From NCBI RefSeq assembly GCF_024166365.1, contig NC_064819.1, forward strand, positions 164,056,793 through 164,120,792: 64,000 nt of DNA, in the 5' to 3' direction. Both the position numbers and the translations under genes were made by a program. Source of the stretch: Elephas maximus indicus. Lineage: Eukaryota > Chordata > Mammalia > Proboscidea > Elephantidae. How positions within the stretch are numbered: position 1 is the first letter of the stretch; each line of letters opens with the position of its first letter. Shown one piece after another: positions 1 through 10,732 of this stretch. The notes beneath the pieces were generated by a model, which was given only the letters and a program-made list of their open reading frames with translations, was not told where the DNA came from and searched no databases.

Positions 1-695
1 GAAAGTTCTCTTTGTTGCTGTATATCGTTTGATTTCTTGACTGCTGCTTCCACGGGCATTGATTGTGGATCCAAGTAAAATGAAATCCTTGACAACTTCA
101 ATCTTTTCTCTGTTTATCACCTTCTTGCTTATTGATCCAGTTGTGAGGATTTTTGTTTTCTTTATGTTGAGATATAATCCATACTGAAGGCTGTGGTCTT
201 TGATCTTCATCAGTAAGTGCTTCAAGTCCTCTTCACTTTCAGCAGGCAAGGTTGTGTCATTTGTGTATCACAGGTTGTTAATAAGTCTTCCTCCAATCCT
301 GATGCGGTGTTCTTCATACAGTCCAGCTTCTTGGATTATTTTCTCAGCATACAGACTGAATAGGTATGGTGAAAGAATACAGCCCTGACACATACCCTTT
401 CTAATTTTAAACCATGTAGTATCCCCTCGTTCTGTTCAAAAGACTGGCTCTTGGTCTAAGTACAGGTTCCTTATAAGCACAATTAAGTGTTCTGTAATTT
501 CCATTCTTCACAATGTTATCCATAATTTATTGTGATCCGCACAGTCAAATGCCTTTTCATAGTCTGAAAAACACGGGTAAATATCTTTCTGGTATTCCCT
601 GTTTTCACCCAAGATCCATCTGACATCAGCAATATCCCTCATTCCACATCTTCTTCTGAATCTGGCTTGAATTTCTGGCAGTTCCTTGTTGATGA
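1..695 (-). mobile_element. RTE1/BovB-like LINE fragment, copy A (decayed)
   Basis: Reads on the minus strand as the reverse-transcriptase half of an RTE-clade LINE and aligns base for base with copies B, C and D. It runs off the left window edge and stops abruptly near 695, inside the RT domain, so it is 5' truncated. The region matching the RT active-site box carries a stop and an Asp-to-Asn change (Y-T-N-D instead of Y-A-D-D). This is dead sequence. Plus-strand ORFs here are antisense shadows. Confidence 0.9.
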
Positions 696-1484
696 TAATA
701 GATACTGAATATCTATTTGTTGGAAAAATACTGTGTTAGGCACTGTGGGAAATAAAAGGAGAACTCACCACATAAAGTTTGTACTTTAGCAGAGGAGCTA
801 AGTCACGGATATAACTTTTTCTAAGATGAGGTAGAGGAGATGCAATGAGAAAAGTGCAGATCGAGTGCTATGAGTTCGGAAGTTGAAAGACACTACTTGC
901 ATTTAGAGAATCAGGGAAGTTGTCTGGAGTTTGGGTTTCCCCCAAAACAAGTCTCAAGATAAGAATTTGGCTGCAAGTCATTTTTTGGGAGGGAGAGGAT
1001 TTCAGGAAGCACAAGAAAGGAGTGGAAGTTGAGATAGGGAAGGGAGGAAAACCTTTAATTAGTGTGTTACTACTATGAGCAATGGAGACTCAACTGCATT
1101 ACGGAGCCTCTGAGAAAGTTTTGAACATGCATCAGAAATGTTGCACTGAGGGGTGAGGAAGCCGAGTGTCTATCCCTCAACTTCCATGATGGAGGGCTGC
1201 TCCCTTTGTCTCATGTACAGCCCAAATCACCACCTGTGACCAGAGAATACCCTTCAGACAGCAGGAAGGTGTCAGCGTTTATGGGAAGTTTCAAGGTCTT
1301 AAAGGAAGGGTAGAATTTGGCCTGTGGGGGACAGAAAAATTTCAGCTGAGGAAACAGCCTGAACAAAGGCACAAAGGCAAGAAACCACAAGCAGTATAAA
1401 GGGAATGGTGGATAATTCAGCAAGTTACTTCATATTCCACATAGTGGGGCTGAGAGAGAAGCTGTAGGACAGGTAATATTTTCA
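696..1484. other. non-coding gap, possible L2 remnant at left edge
   Basis: No gene seen. The first 80 bases (a 'tgttaggcactgtggg'-like core) resemble an antisense L2 tail. The rest is unassigned unique sequence, and the 70-aa minus-strand ORF at 1211-1423 has no recognisable features. Confidence 0.4.
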
Positions 1485-1610
1485 AGGGTTCATCCATGTT
1501 GTAGCATGTATTAGGGCTTCATTTCTCTTTATGGCTGAATAATATTCCATTGTACGTATGTACCATTCATCTTCTGATGGATACTTGGGTTGTTTTCACC
1601 TTTTGGTATA
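1485..1610 (-). mobile_element. old L1 3' fragment
   Basis: In reverse complement it contains the characteristic mammalian L1 segment that reads 'ggatgaatg...', 'tggaatattattcagcc', 'ataaagagaaatgaagcc'. It is diverged and short. Orientation is minus. Confidence 0.65.
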
Positions 1611-2154
1611 AAAAAGCTGGAAGTTTTTAATGCAGCGCAGTAAGGGTTACAGAGTTTGTAATTTTACGGGCTAATAAAAAAACAATAGATCTTTTTAGGT
1701 GATTTACAAAGGACTAAAAACCATAAAAATAGGTCCATACTTGTCTCCTTTAACTGAAAAGCAGTTTGTCAGATGAATAATAATATTTACATTTTTATTG
1801 TCTCTCTAAACAAATGTCCATAATTTTATTTCTCTGAAAAATTTCTGCTGCTTCTTGGAATTCTCTTCACAACTTAAAACATCAGGCTGTTCTTCAAACC
1901 ACCTAGTCTTTTCTAATCATCTCAGATTTTGATCAAATCAAATAGGTGAAAGTCCTTGACTTTACAAAGAGAAGCGATTAGAAAAGCAAGTAGGAAAACC
2001 CAGGGGAAGTACTTTCCTAAATTCCTACCAATAGTATGAAACCCAGCAAGCCGCAGCACAACAGGTCCCCTCATTGGGACCACTGGTTCTCCATTTGCAA
2101 TCCCAGCCCCACTCCCAGTTTAAGCCTCAATTGGGGCAAAGATGTTTAAAAAGG
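1611..2154. other. non-coding gap
   Basis: AT-rich sequence with no gene or repeat that I can identify. Confidence 0.4.
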
Positions 2155-2385
2155 CTTCTTTATGTGTCTATTCTGTTCTGGGTGCTTTTTAGAACTTGCC
2201 ACATTTAATTCTCCCAACACCTCCCAGGGCTAGGTGGTAACAGCACTAGTCACATGTAAGATACCTGAGGCTTTTGCCAAACAGCATACAACAAATCAGC
2301 AATAAAGCTGGGATCAAACTCAAGTCTGTCTGACTCCAAAGCCCATGCTCATTCCACCATACCACACAGCCAACGCTGGACCTTA
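2155..2385 (-). mobile_element. MIR SINE
   Basis: Antisense MIR/MIR3: the terminal part (2310-2375) reads 'gtctgtctgactccaaagcc', the hallmark of the MIR tRNA-related end in reverse. The core is degraded. Confidence 0.7.
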
Positions 2386-2867
2386 CCCCACTTTTGTGCT
2401 ACATGTCCGCCATCTCTGAACCATCATCTGGTAGCTAGTGCCCGGCTACCACTGACCGGCTGTTCATCAGGAATTTAGAACACTGTCTCGCCTGGACTTA
2501 CCCATAATGGGATCTGGTACTAGGCTGGGATTCCAGCCAGTTTGTCTTGGACTGTCCTTGCTGGATGAATGGGCTGTCCCAGGCTATTTCCCCACTTCTA
2601 GGAAACTCTAGTGACCGAAGACCAGACGAGTTTTGGAATGACATCAAGGTCATAATCCATGAAGAAAGCAAGAGGTCACTGAAAAGACAGGAAAGAAAGA
2701 AAAGACCAAGATGGATGTCTGAGGAGATTCTGAAACTTGCTCTTGAGCGTCAAGAAGCTAAAACAAAAGGAAGAATTGATGAAGTAAAAGAACTGAACAG
2801 AAGATTTCAAAGGGCCTCTTGAGAAGACAAAGTAAAGTATTATAATGACATATGCAAAGAGCTGGAG

Positions 2868-3770
2868 ATGGAAAACCAAAAGCAAAGAACATGCTCAGCG
2901 TCTCTCAAGCTGAAAGAACTGAAGAAAAAATTCAAGCCTCGAGTTGCAATAGTGAAGGATTCTATGGGGAAAATATTAAACGACGCAGGAAGCATCAAAA
3001 AAAGATGGAAGGAATACACAGAGTCATTATCCCAAAAAGAATTAGTCGATATTCAACCATTTCAAGAGGTGGCATATGATCAGGAACCAATGGTAGTGAA
3101 GGAAGAAGTCCAAGCTGCTCTGAAGGTATTGGCGAAAAGCAAGGCTTCAGGAATTGATGGAATATCAATTGGTATGTTTCAACAAACAGATGTAGCGCTG
3201 GAGGTGCTCACTCATTTGTGCCAAGGAATATGGAGGACAGCTTCCTGGCCAACTGACTGGAAGAGATCCATATTTATGCCTCTTCCCAAGAAAGGTGATC
3301 CAACTGAATGTGGAAATTATAGATCAATATCATTAATATCACATGCAAGCAAAATTTTGCTGAAGATCATTCAAAAACAGCTAGAGCAGTATATCGACAG
3401 GGAACTGCCAGAAATTCAGGCCAGTTTCAGAAGAGGAGGTGGAACCAGGGATATCATTGCTGATGTCAGATGGATCCTGGCTGAAAGCAGAAAACACCAG
3501 AAGGATGTTTACCTGTGTTTTATTGACTATGCAAAGGCATTCGTCTGTGTGGATCATAACAAAGTACGGATAACACTGCGAAGAATGGGAATTCCAGAAC
3601 ACTTAATTGTGCTCATGAGGAACCTTTACATAGATCAAGACGCAGTTGTTCGTACAGAACAAGGGGATACTGATTGGTTTAAAGTCAGGAAAGGTGTGCG
3701 TCAGGGTTGTATTCTCTCACCCGAAAACCCGTTGCTGTCGAGTCGATTCCGACTCATAGCGACCCTATAG
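2868..3770 (+). pseudogene. RTE LINE ORF2 fragment: RT fingers/palm, interrupted
   Basis: A 300-codon open stretch of the retrotransposon polyprotein. The N-terminal about 90 residues are the lysine-rich linker. The RT domain follows: W-P-T-D-W-K-R and L-P-K-K-G-D (about residues 135-150), N-Y-R-S-I-S-L, Q-A-S-F-R-R-G, then F-I-D-Y-A-K-A-F (motif A, with the catalytic Asp) and G-V-R-Q-G-C-I-L-S-P (motif B). A conserved Asp after motif A is lost (A-F-V-C-V-D instead of A-F-D-C-V-D). The last about 15 codons are read from the antisense AfroSINE that splits the domain at 3721. Motif C (YADD) resumes after the SINE at 3996. This is a dead fragment, not a host gene. Confidence 0.9.
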
Positions 3771-3881
3771 GACAGAGTAGAACTGCCCCATAGAGTTTCC
3801 AAGGAGTGCCTGGCGGATTTGAACTATCGACCTTTAGGTTAACAGCTGTAGCACTTAACCACTACGCCACCAGGGTTTCCA
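3722..3881 (-). mobile_element. AfroSINE inserted in RTE copy B
   Basis: Full-length antisense AfroSINE. The tRNA-like head at the right end has an A-box (gtggcgtagtggttaag in reverse) and a B-box-like region; the tail at the left end is RTE-like. It is flanked by an 11-bp target-site duplication, attctctcacc at 3711-3721 and attctttcacc at 3882-3892. The uninterrupted site is preserved in copy D (about 10970), which confirms the insertion. Confidence 0.95.
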
Positions 3882-4051
3882 ATTCTTTCACCATACCTAT
3901 TTAATCTGTATGCTGAGCAAATAATACGAGAAGCTGGACTGTATGAAGAAGAACGGGGCATCAGGATTGGAGGAAGACTCATTAACAACCTGCGTTATGC
4001 AGATGACACAACCTTCCTTGCTGAAAGTGAAGAGGACTTGAGCGCTTACTA

Positions 4052-4768
4052 ATGAAGATCAAAGACCACAGCCTTCAGTATGGATTACACATCAGCATAA
4101 AGAAAACAAAAATCCTCACAACTGGACCATTGAGCAACATCATGATAAACGGAGAAAAGATTGAAGTTGTCAAGGATTTCCTTTTACTTGGATCCACAAT
4201 CAACAGCCATGGAAGCAACAGTCAAGAAATCAAAAGACGCATTGCATTCGGTAAATCTGCTGCAAAGGACCTCTTCAAAGTGTTGAAGAGCAAAGATGTC
4301 ACCCTGAGGACTAAGGTGCGCCTGACCCAAGCCATGGTATTTTCAATCACATCATATGCATGTGAAAGCTGGACAACGAATAAGGAAGACCGAAGAAGTG
4401 TTGACGCCTTTGAATTGTGGTGTTGGTGAAGAATATTGAATATACCATGGACTGCCAAAAGAATGAACAAATCTGTCTCGGAAAAAGTGCGGCCAGAATG
4501 CTCCTTAGAGGCAAGGATGGTGAGACTGCATCTGACATACTTTGGACATGTTGTCAGGAGGGATCAGTCCCTGGAGAAGGACATCATGCTTGGCAGAGTA
4601 CAGGGTCAGCAGAAAAGAAGAAGACCCTCAACGAGGTGGATTGACACAGTGGCTGCAACAATGAGCTCAAGCATAACAACAATTGTGAGGATGGCACAGG
4701 ACCGGGAAGTGTTTAATTCTGTTGTGCATAGGGTCGCTATGAGTCGGAACCGACTCAATGGCACCTAA
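4052..4768 (+). pseudogene. RTE LINE ORF2 C-terminal region (frameshifted)
   Basis: Two overlapping open stretches, 4052-4429 and 4436-4768, continue the RTE polyprotein after the YADD box. They cover the RT thumb and the C-terminal domain, which contains C-E-S-W-T, R-I-L-N-I-P-W-T and H-L-T-Y-F-G-H-V-V-R-R-type motifs typical of BovB-like elements. One frame change and a TGA near 4427 separate them. The final codons (…R-L-N-G-T, stop TAA) lie within the short terminal sequence that the AfroSINE also uses as its tail. Confidence 0.85.
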
Positions 4769-4796
4769 CAACAACAACGACAACAAGGAAACTCTA

Positions 4797-5779
4797 CCTC
4801 ACTAGCCAGACCAATCTTCCCTTGGTCCCTGCAGGCAGACCAGAGAAGTTTGGGGGCTTCTTCCCAGATTCCCTTAGTCACCCTATTTCCCTGTAAGCAC
4901 CTGATCCAGAGTAGTGTGAATCCCAAGAAAAAAAGAAGCATCACAACACCAGAGATGGCAGGTAATAAATTCCGCAATAGCACTATGCCCACAAGGCCAA
5001 CCAAATGCTGACTTCCAAAAGTAATGAACAGGCTTTTGCCTAGAAATTGCCAGATTTCCAGTCTCAAATGCTAAAAAAAAAAAACTACTCAACTTTCTCC
5101 TCACTTTGCTTAGAATTTCATCTACCATGGACAACCAGGGCCAAGCTAATAATAACAAGAACCGGAGAACTAAAGTACTTTTCTTGCAGAGCAGTTGGCA
5201 ACCTTTCAACAGTGAGGCACCAGGCTGTTCCCCCCGATGTTTAGACATGCCTGTGCTGGGGGAGAGAAGACCCCCACCCGTTCTCAGGAGGTAGGGAAGC
5301 GTGCTCTCAATGAAAATCACATGCTGTAGGTTCCTACCCCAATTTAAAGACTGTTTCTGTTCAAAGCTTGATCATTCCATCCCAGGAAGCGCTCTGGCCT
5401 CTGGGTTGTCTTAAGTCATCGCGATAGTAACAAAATGGTCTGTTGAGCTGTGGCAATTCTCTAAATAACTCAGAGCATCCAAGCAAAATATTTTCTTTTT
5501 TTTCTTAATTTTATTGTGTTTTAGGCGAAAAAAAAAAATTCTCTTTAGTACTCAGGTAACACAGATCAAAGCAGTATTTGGCATGCTACTTTTCCAGGAT
5601 GATAAGAAATTACACATTTTCTAGTACATCAAGGAAAATCAAGCACATGATTTACCAACTTGACAACAGCATGTCCTCAAAAGGGATGTGAAAATGAATT
5701 CCTTAAAGTTGAAGAAAATATGTGGAGGTTATTTGGTCCCTAATATATTCATGTGCACTCTGTAAGTTCAAAGTTTCCT
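4797..5779. other. non-coding gap
   Basis: Apparently unique sequence with a poly-T/poly-A stretch near 5485-5540. The 145-aa minus-strand ORF at 4883-5320 shows no domain, bias or splice context and looks like chance. Confidence 0.4.
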
Positions 5780-6081
5780 TTGCCGGTCCAGATGCGTCTA
5801 TATTTTTTTTCATATTATCAAAGTAAGCTATGTTTATGGTAGGAAAATACACAGAAGCACAGATAAAACTTAAATCAACCATAATTTAATAACTCAGATA
5901 TACCCAGTGTTAACACTTAGTGAATATATTTGTCTTTTTTTATACATGTACATTTGTGTCTCCTGATAAGAGCATACTGTAAATACTACTTGCATCCTCT
6001 TTATTTCAATTAATGATATATTTTAAATCATTTCCCATGACATTCTTTTTTCTTCTACAACATATTTTTAATGGCTGCGTA
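5780..6081 (-). mobile_element. old L1 3' region, outer segment 1 (host of nested RTEs)
   Basis: Antisense ancient L1 (L1M type): it ends with 'ttaatggctgcgtagtattt', a typical reverse L1 3' motif. The sequence resumes at 9303 after RTE copy C and again at 11876 after copy D, so three pieces form one element. Confidence 0.75.
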
Positions 6082-6109
6082 GTATTTGCTGCTGCTGTTG
6101 TTGTTGTTG

Positions 6110-6391
6110 TTAGGTGCCATCGAGTCGGTTCCAACTCATAGCGACCCTAAGCACAACAGAACAAAACACTGCCTGGCCCTGCACCATCCTTATAATCTTT
6201 GTTATGCTTGAGGTCATTGTTGCAGCCACTGTGTCAATCCACTTCATTGAGGGTCTTCCTCTTTTCAACTGACCCTGTGCTCTGCCAAGCATGATGTCCT
6301 TCTCCAGGGACTGATCCCTCCTGACAACATGTCCAAAGTATGTCAGATGCAGTCTCACCATCCTTGCCTCTAAGGAGCATTCTGGCCGCAC
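6110..6391 (-). pseudogene. RTE ORF2 C-terminal domain, copy C
   Basis: A 93-codon open stretch homologous to 4491-4768 of copy B (L-T-Y-F-G-H-V-V-R-R-D-Q motif, then R-G-R-P-S). Its stop codon TAA sits in the terminal cctaacaacaac tail. No 3' UTR is seen other than the simple tail. Confidence 0.85.
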
Positions 6392-6946
6392 TTTTTCCGA
6401 GACAGATTTGTTCGTTCTTTTGGCAGTCCACGGTGTATTTAATATTCTTCGCCAACACTACAATTCAAAGGCGTCAACTCTTCTTCGGTCTTCCTTATTC
6501 ATTGTCCAGCTTTTACATGCATATGATGTGATTGAAAATACCGTGGCTTGGGTCAGGCGCACCTTAGTCTTCAAGGTGACATCTTTGCTCTTCAACACTT
6601 TGAAGAGGTCCTTTGCAGCAGATTTACCCAATGCAATGCATCTTGATTTCTTGACTGCTGCTTCCATGGCTATTCATTGTGGATCCAAGTAAAATGAAAT
6701 CTTTGACAACTTCAATCTTTTCTCCATTTATCATGATGTTGCTCATTGGTCCAGTTGTGAGGATTTTGTTTTCTTTAGGTTGAGATGTAATCTATAATGA
6801 AGGTTGTGGTCTTTGATCTTCATTAGTAAGTGCTTCAAGTCCTCTTCACTTTCAGCAAGCAAGGTTGTGTCATCTGTACAACACAGGTTGTTAATGAGTC
6901 TTCCTCCAATCCTGAAGCCCCGTTCTTCTTCATATAGTCCAGCTTC

Positions 6947-7531
6947 TCAGATTATTTGCTCAGCATACAGATTTAATAGGTATGATGAAAGAATACAACT
7001 CTGACGCACACCTTTCCTGACTTTAAACCAATCAGTATTCCCTTGTTCTGTACGAACAACAGCCTCTTGATCTATGTAAAGGTTCCTCAGGAGCAGAATT
7101 AAGTGTTCTGGAATTCCCATTCTTCGCAATGTTATCCATAGTTTGTTATAATCCACACAGTCGAATGCCTTTGCATAGTCAATAAAACACAGGTAAACAT
7201 CCTTCTGGTATTCTCTGCTTTCAGCCAGGGTCCATCTGACATCAGCAATGATATCCCTGGTTCCACGTCCTCTTCTGAAACTGGCCTGAATTTCTGGCAG
7301 TTCTCTGTCGATATACTGCTGCAGCCATTTTTGAATGATCTTCAGCAGAATTTTGCTTGCATGTGATATTAATGATATTGTTCTATAATTTCCACATTCA
7401 GTTGGATCACCTTTCTTGGGAAGAGGCATAAATATGGATCTCTTCCAGTCAGTTGGCCAGGAAGCTGTCTTCCATATTTCTTGGCATAGACGAGTGAGCA
7501 CCTCCAGCGCTGCATCTGTTTGTTGAAACAT
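6947..7531 (-). pseudogene. RTE reverse-transcriptase domain fragment, copy C
   Basis: A 194-codon open stretch carrying RT motifs: W-P-T-D-W-K-R, L-P-K-K-G-D, Q-A-S-F-R-R-G-R-G, F-I-D-Y-A-K-A-F-D-C-V-D (motif A, both Asp present) and G-V-R-Q-S-C-I-L-S (motif B, with Gly replaced by Ser). The stop at 6947 precedes motif C, which reads C-T-D-D downstream instead of Y-A-D-D. The protein would act in target-primed reverse transcription; as found it is inactive. Confidence 0.88.
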
Positions 7532-7751
7532 CTCAATTGATATTCCCTCAATTCCTTAACCTTGTTTTTAGCCAGTGACTTCAGAGCAGCTTGGACTTCT
7601 TCCTTCACTACCATTGGTTCCTGATCATATGCCACCTCTTGAAATGGTTGAACATCGACTAATTCTTTTTGCTATAACGACTCTGTGTATTCCTTCCATC
7701 TTCTTTTGATGCTTCCTGTGTCATTTAATATTTTCCCCATAGAATCCTTCA

Positions 7752-8225
7752 CTATTGTGACTCAAGGCCTGAATTTTTCTTCAGTTCTTTCAGCTTGAGA
7801 AGTGCCGAGCGTGTTCTTCCCTTTTGGTGTTCCATCTCCAGCTCTTTGCACATGTCATTATAATACTTTACTTTGTCTTCTCGAGAGGCCCTTTGAAATC
7901 TTCTATTTAGTTCTTTTGCTTCATCAATTCTTCCTTTTGCTTTAGCTGCTCGATGCTCAAGAGCAAGTTTCAGAGTCTCCTCAGACATCCATCTTGGTCT
8001 TTTCTTTCTTTCCTGTCTTTTCAGTGACCTCTTGCTTTCTTCATGGATGATGTCCTTGATGTCATTCCACAACTCGTCTGGTCTGCGGTCACTAGTGTTC
8101 AATGCATCAAATCTGTTTTTCAGATGGTCTCTAAATTCAGGTGGGATATACTCAAGGTTACAGTTTGGCTCTCGTAGACTTGCTCTGATTTCCTTCAGTT
8201 TCAGCTTGAACTTGCATATGAGCAA
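7752..8225 (-). pseudogene. RTE ORF2 linker between endonuclease and RT, copy C
   Basis: A 157-codon open stretch, strongly basic and probably helical, with repeated K-R-Q-E-R-K-K-R and K-E-L-N-R-R-F blocks. Copies B and D retain homologous parts (2611-2820 and 9883-10160). Family context places it between the APE endonuclease and the RT fingers. No catalytic residues are expected here. Confidence 0.8.
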
Positions 8226-8344
8226 TTGATGGTCTGTTCCACAGTCGGCCCCTGGCCTTGTTCTGACTGATGATATTGAGCTTTTCCATTGTCACTTTCC
8301 ATAGATGTAGTCAATCTGGCGAGGTCCATGTGTATAGTCGCCAT

Positions 8345-8881
8345 TTATGTTGGTGAAAGAAGATATTTGCAAATGAAGAAGTCGTTGGTCTTGTAAAATT
8401 CTATCATTCGATCTCCGGCATTGTTTCTATCACCATGGCCATATTTTCTAACTACTGATCCTTCTTCTTTGTTTCCCACTTTCATATTCCAATGACCAGT
8501 AATTATCAGTGCATCTTGATTGCATGTTTGATCAATTTCAGCCTGCAGCAGCTGATAAAAATCTTCTATTTCTTCATCTTTGGCCCTAGTGATTGGTGCA
8601 TAAATTTGAATAATAGTCGTATTAACTGGTCTTCCTTGTAGATGTATGGATATTATCCTATCACTGACAGTGTTGTACTTCAGGATAGATCTTGAAATGT
8701 TCTTTTTGACAATGAATGCAACACCATTCTTCTTCGAGTCGTTATTCCCTGCATAGTAAACTATATGATTGTCCGATTCAAAACGGCCAATACCAGTCCA
8801 TTTCAGCTCACTAATGTCTAGGATATTGATGTTTATGCATTCTGTTTTATTTTTGACGATTTCCAATTTTCCTAGATTCAT
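8345..8881 (-). pseudogene. RTE APE-type endonuclease fragment, copy C
   Basis: A 178-codon open stretch with endonuclease signatures: I-S-E-L-K-W near the start (contains the catalytic Glu), G-V-A-F-I-V, I-I-Q-I-Y-A-P, and G-H-W-N where the family has G-D-W-N, so a catalytic Asp is replaced by His. In the family this domain nicks target DNA before reverse transcription. Here it is both disabled and separated from the downstream frame near 8330. Confidence 0.85.
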
Positions 8882-9302
8882 ATTTCGTACATTCCAGGTT
8901 CCAGTTATTAATGGATGTTTGCAGCTGTTTCTTCTAATTTTGAGTCATGCCACATCAGCAAATGAAGGTCCCGAAAGCTTTACTCCATCCACGTCATTAA
9001 GGCCCGCTCTACTTTGAGGAGGCAGCTCTTCCCCAGTCATCTTTTGAGTGCCTTCCAACCTGGGGGGCTCATCTTCCAGCAGTATATCAATGTTCTGCTG
9101 CTATTCATAAGGTTTTCACTGGCTAACACTTTTCAGAAGTAGACTGCCAGGTCCTTCTTCTAGTCTGTCTTAGTCTGGAAGCTCAGCTGAAACTTGTCCT
9201 CCATGAGTGACCCTGCTGGTATCTGAATACCGGTGGCATTACTTCCAGCATCACAGCAACATGCAAGGCCACACAGTACGACAAACTGACATACACGTAG
9301 GG

Positions 9303-9834
9303 GTATTTGCTGCTAGATGTTCAAAAAGTTGTTTCTAATTTTCACTGTTAGATGTAACACCTACAGTAAAATTTCTTGTGCATAAATCACTTTGTGTATC
9401 TCTACTTATTATTTCCTTAAGAGATATTCCTTGAGAAAGTCAAAGTCAGAGAGTATGAAAGTTTTTAAGATTTCGAGTTATACTGACAATTTGACTGTCA
9501 GAAACTGTACCCATTTATATTGTGCCCTATTCCCTATAACTTTGCCAATCTCTTTTTTTTTGCCAATTTAACAAGTGAAATTGAGAATTTACTACTTTAA
9601 TTGGCATTTCTTAGGTTACTCTCAGATTAAACATTTTGTCATATGCTTTTTGGACACTTGCTTAAATATTTATGACTTCTATCCATTTTATATTTGGGTA
9701 TTTATCTTTTCCCTATTAATTTGTAAGAGTTATTTATGCATTAAAAGTATTGATACTTGGTCTTCCATATCTGTTACCAATATTTTCCCCAGGCTATTTT
9801 TCACTTTTTAAGATTACTTCAGGTGTTTTTCCAT
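9303..9834 (-). mobile_element. old L1, outer segment 2
   Basis: Continues the antisense L1 interrupted by RTE copy C. 9330-9540 matches the L1 'loosely Ca 3' region' order, and 9545-9830 is the ORF2-end-like stretch read in reverse ('ttggcatttc...', 'taatttgtaagagttattta'). Ends at the RTE copy D insertion point. Confidence 0.75.
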
Positions 9835-9935
9835 CATCCGTCTGTCAGTTTGTTGTACTGTGGTGGTTTGCGTGTTGTTGTGATGACCACAGACCAGACG
9901 AGCTGTAGAATGACATCATACATGAAGAAAGCAAA

Positions 9936-10583
9936 ATGTCATTAAAAAGACACAAAAGAAAGAAAAGGGCAAAATGGATGTCAGAAGCGACTCTAAAACT
10001 TACTCTTGAACGTAGAGTAGCTAAAGTGAACGGAAGAAAGGATGAAGTAAAAGAGCTGAATAGAGTTCAAAGGGCAGCTCGAGAAGACAAAGTAAAGTAT
10101 TATAATGAAATGTGCAAAGACCTGGAGTTAGAAAACCAAAAGAGTAGAACACGCTTGACATTTCTCAAGCTGAAAGAACTGAAGAAAAAATTCAAGCCTC
10201 CAGTCACAATACTGAAGCAATCTATGGGCAAAACACTGAGTGATGCAGTAAGTATCAAAAGCAGACAGTGGGAACACACAGAGTCACTGTACCAAAAAGA
10301 ACTGGTCAACGTTCAACCATTTCAGGAGGCAGCATGTGATCAAGAACCAATGGTATTCAAGAAAGAAGTCCAAGCTGAACTGAAGAGAACGGCGAAAAAC
10401 AAGGCTCCAGGAATTGACAGAATACCAACTGAGGCGTTTCAACAAATGGATGCAATGCTGGAAGCTCTCAGTCGTCTATGCCAAGAAATTTGGGAGATGG
10501 CTACCTGGCCAAGTGACTGGAAGAGATCCATGTTTGTGTCCATTTCAAAGAAACGTGATCCAACAGAATGTGGAAATTATTGA
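9936..10583 (+). pseudogene. RTE ORF2 linker and RT fingers, copy D
   Basis: A 215-codon open stretch homologous to 2670-3330 of copy B: basic linker, then K-N-K-A-P-G-I-D, W-P-S-D-W-K-R-S, and E-C-G-N-Y before a TGA at 10581. RT continues in another frame at 10733-11017 (F-I-G-Y-A-K-A-F-D-C-V-D, with the motif A Asp replaced by Gly). Confidence 0.85.
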
Positions 10584-10732
10584 ACAATATCATTAATATC
10601 ACATGCAAGTAAAATTTTGCTGAAGATCATTCAAAAGTGGTAGCAGCAGTATTATCAACAGGGAACTAACAGAAATTCAAGCTGAAGTCAAGAGAATGTG
10701 GAACAAGGAATAACATTGCTGATGTCAGATGG

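Larger units (their letters stand above)
2611..4785 (+). mobile_element. RTE1/BovB-like LINE, copy B, 5' truncated, with target-site duplication
   Basis: The element begins inside the linker between endonuclease and reverse transcriptase and runs to the (AAC)n tail at 4766-4785. It is flanked by an 11-bp direct repeat, aggaaactcta at 2600-2610 and 4786-4796, which marks it as one 5'-truncated target-primed insertion. The RT box Y-A-D-D-T is intact at 3996-4010. The reading frame is broken by a stop near 2821, a nested AfroSINE and further frameshifts, so the copy cannot move by itself. Confidence 0.95.
6094..9302 (-). mobile_element. RTE1/BovB-like LINE, copy C, full length (about 3.2 kb)
   Basis: Complete minus-strand RTE. 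The (AAC)n 3' terminus is at 6094-6112 and the 5' UTR reaches 9302. A perfect 12-bp target-site duplication, gtatttgctgct, lies at 6082-6093 and 9303-9314. Order of parts on the minus strand: 5' UTR (9302-about 8950), APE-type endonuclease (about 8880-8345), basic linker (8225-7752), RT (about 7640-6880) and C-terminal domain ending at 6110. Several stops and frameshifts split the frame, and the RT box is altered to C-T-D-D. It is the reference copy for interpreting the others. Confidence 0.95.

Noticed and set aside
4883..5320. 145-aa minus-strand ORF
   Set aside because: No recognisable motif, no splice signals, low-complexity composition; compatible with chance.
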